From a bacterium (GTDB lineage: Bacteria > Hydrothermota > Tepidihabitantia > SM23-42 > JAOAFX01), in contig DASVHD010000029.1 of NCBI GenBank assembly GCA_036382775.1, forward strand, positions 62,001-126,000: 64,000 nucleotides of DNA, read 5' to 3'. The notes beneath the pieces were generated by a model that was given only the letters and a program-made list of their open reading frames with translations, was not told where the DNA came from and searched no databases. Numbering within the stretch: the stretch's first letter is position 1; every line of letters starts with the position of its first letter. Below are positions 58,477 through 64,000 of the stretch, one piece after another. The translations under genes and the position numbers were made by a program.

Positions 58477-60519
58477 ATGGCAACAAAAGGGATCCGAAAT
58501 ATTGGTTTCTTTGGGCACGCAGGCTGCGGCAAGACGACCATTGCTGACGCGATCCTGTACCTTACCGGCGCGAATACCAGGTTCGGAAAAGTTAGCGAAG
58601 GCACATCGGTGTTTGACACAGAACCGGAAGAATTGAAACGCGGCTGCAGTCTGAACCTTGGCCTGGCGACACTGGCGTACCGCGATTTTACTTTCAACAT
58701 CGTCGACACGCCCGGATATTCCGATTTCATGGGTGAAGCGCTCAGCGGCATTGAGGCCATCGACAGCGCGGTCATCGTAGTTGACGGCGTTGACGGCATC
58801 GCCGTCGGTACGGAGCGCTATCTCCACGAAGTCGAAAGGAAAAACCTCCCTTGCCTTTTCTTCGTTAATAAACTGAAAAAAGAGAATTCTGATTTTTTTG
58901 CGGTTTTTGAAGGGTTGAAAGACATCACTAAGAGACGCATCATCCCCATGACCATCCCGGTCGGCAGCGCCGAAAAAACGCAGGGCATCGCCGACGTGTT
59001 CCTTAATAAAATCTACACCTTCCAGGACGGCAAGCCGGTTGAAGGTGCGGCACCGGCCGATATTGCGAGCAAGCTCGAGAAGTACCGGGACCTGGCGGTC
59101 GAGATCGCCGCGGATTTTGACGAGGCGATCATGAACAAATACGTCGAGGGATCAAAGGTCACACTCGAGGAATGTATCCCCGCGATCAAGAAGGGCATCG
59201 CGCAGAACCAGATCTCGCTGTGCCTGGCCGCGGACGCCCTGGAATTAATCGGCATCACCAATCTCATCGATGCCCTTATCGAACATTACCCTTCGGCCGA
59301 AGCGATGCCTGACTTCACGATCGGTTCGCAGTCGCTGAAAAGGAGCGACGACGCGCCGTTCGTCGGCTACATATTCAAGACCGCGGTCGAACCCCATCTC
59401 GGCGAGCTTTGTTACCTTCGTGTGCACAGCGGCAAGGTTCAGGTCGGCGAAACCGTGACCAACGCCACGAAAGAATCGACGGAAAAGATCAACCAGATCC
59501 TCGTTCTCAAGGGCAAAGAAAGAAAGGAAACGAACGTACTGCCGAGCGGCATGATCGGAGCGCTGGTCAAGCTCAAAGACACGCACACCGGCGATACCCT
59601 GGCGGTCAAAGTTAACGGTAAGTTGCCGGCCATCAAGTTTCCCCTGCCATCGATATCAATGGCGATCATCCCCAAGGCAAAAGGCGATGAGGAAAAAATA
59701 TCAACCTGTTTGAACAAACTCCGCAACGAAGATCCCACCTTTAATTTCGCGTATGACCCGGAAATAAAACAGCTTATTATTTCCGGAATCGGCGAATTGC
59801 ATCTCGATACGATCCTGGCGCGGCTGCAGAGAAAATACAGTGTCAGCGTTGACCTGGCAAAACCGCGGATCAAATACCGCGAGACATTCACGAGAAAAAC
59901 CGAGGCCCAGGGCAAGTACAAAAAACAAACCGGCGGCCACGGGCAGTACGGCGACTGCTGGCTGCGCATTGAACCGCTGGGACGCGGTCAGGGGTTCGAG
60001 TTTGAAGACGCCATCACCCAGGGCCGGATCCCGGGACGCTATGTCCCATCGGTGGAAAAAGGCGTCCGGGAATTCCTGGAGCAGGGATTCCTGGCCGGGT
60101 ACCCGGTCGCTGACATCAAGGTCAGTGTTTATGACGGCTCGTACCACGAGGTAGATTCGTCCGACATCGCGTTCAAGATCGCGGCGTCGATGGCGATGAA
60201 AGCGAACGCGGAAAAGGGCGACGTCGTGCTCCTGGAGCCGATCAGCGAAGTTGAAGTGTATGTTCCCGAAAAATTCATGGGCGACGTGATCGGCGACCTG
60301 AACAGCCGCCGGGGCAAGATCATGGGGATGGAAGCGGTGGGCAAGAACCAGATGATAAAAGCCATCGTGCCGGAAGCGGAAATGTATAAGTATTCGACCA
60401 GCCTGCGCTCGATGACCCAGGGCCGCGGTTACTTCATCATGAAATTCCACCATTACGAAGAAGTGCCAAAGGAAATCACCAAGAAAATCGTCGAGGAATC
60501 CAAAAGAGAAGCCAAGTAA
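58477..60519 (+). CDS. EF-G-like translational GTPase (EF-G2 type)
   Basis: A protein of 680 residues with the EF-G domain order. G1 GHAGCGKTT, G3 DTPGYSDF and the G5-like GSAEK are present, but G4 reads NKLK rather than NKxD, and the switch I motif is RGCSLN rather than RGITI. Domain IV (ETFTRKTEAQGKYKKQTGGH) and the C-terminal domain are complete. It belongs with the second EF-G group, whose role is not settled. It is the longest-leader gene in the window. Confidence 0.9.
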   Translation: MATKGIRNIGFFGHAGCGKTTIADAILYLTGANTRFGKVSEGTSVFDTEPEELKRGCSLNLGLATLAYRDFTFNIVDTPGYSDFMGEALSGIEAIDSAVIVVDGVDGIAVGTERYLHEVERKNLPCLFFVNKLKKENSDFFAVFEGLKDITKRRIIPMTIPVGSAEKTQGIADVFLNKIYTFQDGKPVEGAAPADIASKLEKYRDLAVEIAADFDEAIMNKYVEGSKVTLEECIPAIKKGIAQNQISLCLAADALELIGITNLIDALIEHYPSAEAMPDFTIGSQSLKRSDDAPFVGYIFKTAVEPHLGELCYLRVHSGKVQVGETVTNATKESTEKINQILVLKGKERKETNVLPSGMIGALVKLKDTHTGDTLAVKVNGKLPAIKFPLPSISMAIIPKAKGDEEKISTCLNKLRNEDPTFNFAYDPEIKQLIISGIGELHLDTILARLQRKYSVSVDLAKPRIKYRETFTRKTEAQGKYKKQTGGHGQYGDCWLRIEPLGRGQGFEFEDAITQGRIPGRYVPSVEKGVREFLEQGFLAGYPVADIKVSVYDGSYHEVDSSDIAFKIAASMAMKANAEKGDVVLLEPISEVEVYVPEKFMGDVIGDLNSRRGKIMGMEAVGKNQMIKAIVPEAEMYKYSTSLRSMTQGRGYFIMKFHHYEEVPKEITKKIVEESKREAK

Positions 60520-60537
60520 CGCCGCAACTTAAGAACC

Positions 60538-61314
60538 ATGAGACCAACGCTGATCCAGATCGGACCCATCGGTTTACCATCCTACGGAGTGATGCTGCTG
60601 ATCTCGTTCGTTGTCGGGCTTTTCCTGGTCAAGCGGTCAGCCAAGCGTTACGGCATTTCGCCGGCTTTTGTCGAGAACCTCGCTTTCTGGATCATGGTCG
60701 GCGTCATCGTTGGCGGCCGGCTGCTTTATGTCTTTTTTCACTGGAGCGATTTCGAATCGGACATCCTGGTCATATTTAAGATCTGGACCGGCGGCATGAT
60801 GTTCTTCGGGAGTTTTATCGGCGCCTTGGTTGCCGGTCTGCTGTACGTCCGCAAACAAAAGGTTTCCCCTCTCCTGCTGTCCGACCTGATCAGCCCCAGC
60901 TTTGGCCTGGGCGAGTTCTTTACCCGAATCGGCTGTTTCCTTAACGGCTGCTGTTTCGGGATACCGTCCGCTCTGTTCTGGTCGGTAAAATTCCCCTTTG
61001 GTTCCTTGCCGGCCCGCGCCTATTCCTGTGACACCGCGCTCCACCCCACGCAACTCTATTCCTCGCTTTTCGGCCTTCTCCTTTTTTTCTTCCTCCAGAA
61101 ACGGCTCGGTGAGAAACACTACCGTGGGGAATTATTCGCCATCTACCTGGTGGTATCAGGACTTTTCAGGTTCGGCATTGATTTCATCCGTCATTACGAG
61201 AATGCCGCGAACCTGCTGGTCAACCAATTCATTTCCGGCGCGACCGTTATCGCTGGCATCATAATGCTGGTCTTAGTGTACAAAAAAAAGACGGCTGACA
61301 AGCGCATCGTCTAG
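60538..61314 (+). CDS. lgt: Prolipoprotein diacylglyceryl transferase
   Basis: A protein of 258 residues with seven membrane segments. Motifs are GGRLLYV, the phosphatidylglycerol-binding GEFFTRIGCFLNGCCFG, LHPTQLY and RFGIDFIRHYE. It attaches diacylglycerol to the Cys of lipoproteins, such as the three lipoprotein candidates in this window. It follows the EF-G-like gene after 18 nt. Confidence 0.96.
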   Translation: MRPTLIQIGPIGLPSYGVMLLISFVVGLFLVKRSAKRYGISPAFVENLAFWIMVGVIVGGRLLYVFFHWSDFESDILVIFKIWTGGMMFFGSFIGALVAGLLYVRKQKVSPLLLSDLISPSFGLGEFFTRIGCFLNGCCFGIPSALFWSVKFPFGSLPARAYSCDTALHPTQLYSSLFGLLLFFFLQKRLGEKHYRGELFAIYLVVSGLFRFGIDFIRHYENAANLLVNQFISGATVIAGIIMLVLVYKKKTADKRIV

Positions 61315-61337
61315 CCAGTAAAGAGGAACTCCTCGGC

Positions 61338-62051
61338 TTGAAACTGGATAATGGTCTGGCAACACTATCCAGTTACTTCATTGACTTCATGTTGCCCCGC
61401 ACCTGCATTGTCTGTAAGCAGGAGATCGACCGGGGCGCTGTCTGCAACAGTTGCCTGGATACGATAACGCACATCCGCAATCCGGCCTGTCCCGTCTGCG
61501 GCAGGCCGATCCAAAAACAAAAAAAATGCGCCTACTGCCGCTACGAAAAAGATCTTGATTACGGCCGTGCTTGGGCCCTTTATGTACCGCCCCTGGACAC
61601 GGTCATGCATTTTTTCAAATACCGGAGCTTCCGCGACCTGGCCTTATTTCTGGGCCTGTCCATGGCGAACATCGTACGCTATGATCCGCGGTTAAAGGAA
61701 GCCGATTGCGTCGTGCCCGTACCCCTGTTCTGGTGGAAAAAATTACGGCGCGGTTACAACCAGTCGCGCTTGCTGGCGTCGGTGATCAGCCGCGAATGCG
61801 GGATCCCGCTGCACGACACACTGGCGCGGACCCGCAACACCCGGACGCAGACCAAGCTTAACGGGGAAAAACGGTTGCGCAATGTTCGCGGCGCTTTCCG
61901 CTTAAACGGCAACGGGTTCCAGGACAGCACGATCCTGCTGGTCGATGATGTCATGACTACCGGCGCCACGATAAGGGAATGCGCGCGCGCGCTCAAACGA
62001 TCAGGAGCGGCCCGCGTCTATTCCATCGTAGCTGGCATAACGCCGGGGTAA
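61338..62051 (+). CDS. ComF-family phosphoribosyltransferase
   Basis: A protein of 237 residues. Four-cysteine zinc finger parts CIVCKQEI, CNSCLD, CPVCGRP and CAYC, then the PRPP motif ILLVDDVMTTGAT. ComF-like proteins help DNA uptake in some bacteria; here the role is not shown. The start is TTG 61338, preceded by GAGGAACTCCTC, a small palindrome. Confidence 0.92.
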   Translation: MKLDNGLATLSSYFIDFMLPRTCIVCKQEIDRGAVCNSCLDTITHIRNPACPVCGRPIQKQKKCAYCRYEKDLDYGRAWALYVPPLDTVMHFFKYRSFRDLALFLGLSMANIVRYDPRLKEADCVVPVPLFWWKKLRRGYNQSRLLASVISRECGIPLHDTLARTRNTRTQTKLNGEKRLRNVRGAFRLNGNGFQDSTILLVDDVMTTGATIRECARALKRSGAARVYSIVAGITPG

Positions 62052-62095
62052 AGATCGTTGCGCAAACAGCAGAATGATGAATTAAAGGAGGTTTA

Positions 62096-63184
62096 ATGAT
62101 CATGATCATAATGATCGCCGTCATGTCCGCGCTGGCGCCACCGTCAGGCGTCAAGGCGTACGACACGCCCGGTGACGGCGGCAGTTCTATCACTATCGAA
62201 TGGCAATTGTCTCCGGATGATGAAGACGTGGACGGTTACGAGATCCACCGGAGCACGGACAACGTAACATTTGAAAAAGTCGGTTTTGTGGGCAAGGGAA
62301 TTGCGCAGACCGAAGATAAAACCAAGGACATTGAGCGTTATTTCTACCGGATCGCCGCGGTCAGGGACACCGCGCGCGCTTATTCCCCATCCCATGGACC
62401 TTTTTCAAGCTCTGCCCAGTGGTTCAGCACGACCATGTGGAACGTGCTGATCGGATTTATCGTATCCTCTTTCTTCATTATCTTCTACATCTACCGCGCC
62501 CGCAAGGGCAGATCCCTTTTCATCAGGAAGATCGCGGGCTTGAGCGCGGTCGATGACGCGGTCGGCCGCGCCACGGAAATGGGCAAACCCATCCTCTACA
62601 GCCTGGGCCTGGGGCAGATCGACGCGATCGCGACGATTGCCTCGCTCAATATCGTGGGCGAAGTCGCCAAAAAATGCGCGGAGTTCGAGACCAAGTTCCT
62701 GTGCCCGACCTTTGATCCGGTCGTCTACACGGTCTCGCGGGAGATCGTCAAGCAGTCTTATAGCACCGTGGGTAAACCCGACCGGTATGACCCGAACAGC
62801 GTCTTTTACCTTGCGGCCAGCTCCATGGCTTACGCTTCGGGCATATGCGGCATCATGACTCGCGAACGTCCGGCTACTAATTTCTGGATCGGCAGTTTCG
62901 GCGCCGAGTCCCTGATCCTGGCCGAAACGGGCGCCGCCATGGGCGCGATCCAGATCGCCGGCACCGACAATGTCACCCAGCTGCCGTTCTTTATAACCGC
63001 CTGCGACTATACCCTTATCGGCGAAGAACTATACGCAGCATCGGCTTATATCTCAAAAGAACCCCTCCTGCTCGGCGCGATCAAGGGCGAAGATTTCATC
63101 AAGGTGATAATCGTCGGCCTGCTGCTGGTCGGTTCGGTTATCGGGCTGGTAACCAAGTTTCAGATCCTGTCGCTGTTCAAATAA
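62096..63184 (+). CDS. Fn3 plus DUF6754-like membrane protein
   Basis: A protein of 362 residues. Short signal-like N-terminus, an Fn3-like domain (KAYDTPGDGGSSITIEWQLS, VDGYEIHRSTDNVTFEKV), a membrane helix (NVLIGFIVSSFFIIFYIY), a cytoplasmic or extracytoplasmic domain (LSAVDDAVGRATEMGKPILY to FFITACDYTLIGEELYAASA), and a last helix. The long domain matches what is annotated as DUF6754 in related candidate phyla (from memory). AAAGGAGG precedes the ATG. Function is unknown. Confidence 0.72.
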   Translation: MIMIIMIAVMSALAPPSGVKAYDTPGDGGSSITIEWQLSPDDEDVDGYEIHRSTDNVTFEKVGFVGKGIAQTEDKTKDIERYFYRIAAVRDTARAYSPSHGPFSSSAQWFSTTMWNVLIGFIVSSFFIIFYIYRARKGRSLFIRKIAGLSAVDDAVGRATEMGKPILYSLGLGQIDAIATIASLNIVGEVAKKCAEFETKFLCPTFDPVVYTVSREIVKQSYSTVGKPDRYDPNSVFYLAASSMAYASGICGIMTRERPATNFWIGSFGAESLILAETGAAMGAIQIAGTDNVTQLPFFITACDYTLIGEELYAASAYISKEPLLLGAIKGEDFIKVIIVGLLLVGSVIGLVTKFQILSLFK

Positions 63185-63195
63185 GGAGAACTGCC

Positions 63196-63858
63196 ATGAA
63201 GAAAAAGATCCCCCTCGCCCTTGTTTTTATTGCCGGCGTCTCCGGGCTGGTTGCCGCGTTCGTTCCCCACCCCATCGTGAAGGCCGGTGATGAAATCATG
63301 CGCAACGATGTTCTGCGGATTATCCAGTCCTTCGCCTTCATCCTCGCCTTGAGCAGCCTTGTGTCCGTGCACACGTCCAAGATCAGAACCAGGCGCCACA
63401 AATGGCCTTATTCGATCGTACTGCTGGCATCATTCCTGATCACCTCGGTCATCGGCCTGGGCGGCGGCGTCAGCGGTAAGGGCATCTTGCCGACGCAGAT
63501 CGGCAATTTCAATTTCAACATCCAGACCATATACCAGAACGTCATCATCGCCCTTAGCACCTCGATGTTCGCCCTGCTCGCCTTCTACATGGCTTCAGCT
63601 TCATACCGCGCTTTCCGCATCCGCTCTTTTGAAGCCACGCTCCTGCTTTCGGCCGCATTCATCGTCATGCTGGGCGTGCTGCCCATCGGCGACGCGATAT
63701 CCCATCACCTGCCGGCGTTCGCTCAATGGATACTGGACGTGCCCAATGCCGCGGGCCAGCGCGGCATTGCGTTCGGCATCGCGCTCGGCGGCCTGGCAAC
63801 CGCGCTCAAGATCGTGCTGGGCATAGAACGTTCCTGGCTGGGCGGAGGCGGCGCATGA
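63196..63858 (+). CDS. Multi-pass membrane protein, unknown function
   Basis: A protein of 220 residues with about six hydrophobic segments, beginning with KKKIPLALVFIAGVSGLVAAF. The loop GGGVSGKGILPTQIGNFNFN and the segment SHHLPAFAQWILDVPNAAGQ are distinctive. It begins 11 nt after the Fn3 gene, with AAGGAG, and overlaps the next gene by ATGA. It is probably a partner of the Fn3/DUF6754 protein. Confidence 0.72.
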   Translation: MKKKIPLALVFIAGVSGLVAAFVPHPIVKAGDEIMRNDVLRIIQSFAFILALSSLVSVHTSKIRTRRHKWPYSIVLLASFLITSVIGLGGGVSGKGILPTQIGNFNFNIQTIYQNVIIALSTSMFALLAFYMASASYRAFRIRSFEATLLLSAAFIVMLGVLPIGDAISHHLPAFAQWILDVPNAAGQRGIAFGIALGGLATALKIVLGIERSWLGGGGA

Positions 63859-64000
63859 AGTTATTTGAAACGCTTACTCGGATCGACCGCCGGATCATTT
63901 TTCTCGCTCTCGGCGGGCTGATCATATTCTCGCTGTTGTTCCCGCGTTTTCTAAAGGTCAGGGTATTCCCCCCGGTCACCAAACTCTATGAAGCGATCGA
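63855..64000 (+). CDS. Start of a third gene of the DUF6754-type cluster (cut by window end)
   Basis: Visible: MKLFETLTRIDRRIIFLALG, then GLIIFSLLFPRFLKVRVFPP and a few more residues. One membrane helix near the N-terminus. It overlaps the preceding gene by 4 nt (ATGA), so it is translated with it. Too little is seen for a function. Confidence 0.75.
   Translation, partial: MKLFETLTRIDRRIIFLALGGLIIFSLLFPRFLKVRVFPPVTKLYEAI

Noticed and set aside
58432-58477. Second promoter at TTGACA near 58439 before the EF-G-like gene
   Set aside because: No -10 box at a suitable distance.

Overview
The window looks like chromosomal DNA from an uncultured, anaerobic, diderm bacterium of the FCB-like candidate phyla, for example candidate division WOR-3/Stahlbacteria. 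This placement is inferred from gene content, not from a marker tree. The grounds are a TonB/ExbB/ExbD system and an outer-membrane-like barrel (diderm envelope), several secreted proteins ending in a type-IX-like sorting tail, a membrane-bound group 4 [NiFe] hydrogenase, and DUF6754-like and DUF2723-like proteins. Coding density is high, GC is around 50-55% in most places, and UGA is used as an ordinary stop.

Layout. (1) 1-9.7 kb, minus strand: an 11-gene operon for an energy-converting [NiFe] hydrogenase with an almost complete complex I plan (three antiporter-like subunits, then J-, K-, A-, B-, C-, D-, H- and I-like subunits), followed by the start of its maturation protease. (2) 9.8-19.2 kb, plus strand: a PstS-like lipoprotein, a TPR lipoprotein, ExbB-ExbD-ExbD-TonB, rpsT, an M48 protease, a RAYT transposase element with 27-bp inverted ends, and a second tonB. 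(3) 19.2-24.1 kb, minus strand: a propeller lipoprotein, and a tRNA-Ser/gltX/JAMM/acpS/fabD operon. (4) 24.2-33.3 kb: tRNA-Ser(UGA) with a thioesterase, secreted M23, beta-helix and FG-GAP proteins, tRNA-Gln with a GIY-YIG gene, a gene broken by an in-frame TGA, and tRNA-Leu. (5) 33.3-36.6 kb: an AT-rich accessory patch next to tRNA-Leu. (6) 36.6-47 kb: housekeeping genes (DUF512 radical SAM, der, plsY, gpsA, merR, a DUF2723 membrane protein, a ThiI-like protein, a HIT protein, purF). (7) 47-57.2 kb: an ABC exporter, a tiny free-standing transcription unit, two glgC-type genes with CapA and M23 genes, and a very large GH13 protein. (8) 57.2-64 kb: a barrel protein, archease, an EF-G-like GTPase, lgt, comF, and a DUF6754-type membrane cluster cut by the window end.

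How it fits together. The hydrogenase would couple ferredoxin oxidation and H2 evolution to ion pumping. Storage polysaccharide genes (glgC pair, GH13) and lipid genes (acpS, fabD, plsY, gpsA) surround it. The Ton system, Lgt and sorting-tail proteins serve the outer envelope.

The most unusual overall signal is regulatory. I find 21 sigma70-like promoters of the form TTGACW-spacer-TATAAT, and 20 have a spacer of exactly 16 nt. In at least seven cases the start codon lies 5-9 nt after the -10 box, so the mRNAs should be leaderless or nearly so. Two protein genes sit directly downstream of tRNA-Ser genes. All calls are from reading the sequence; no database search was run.
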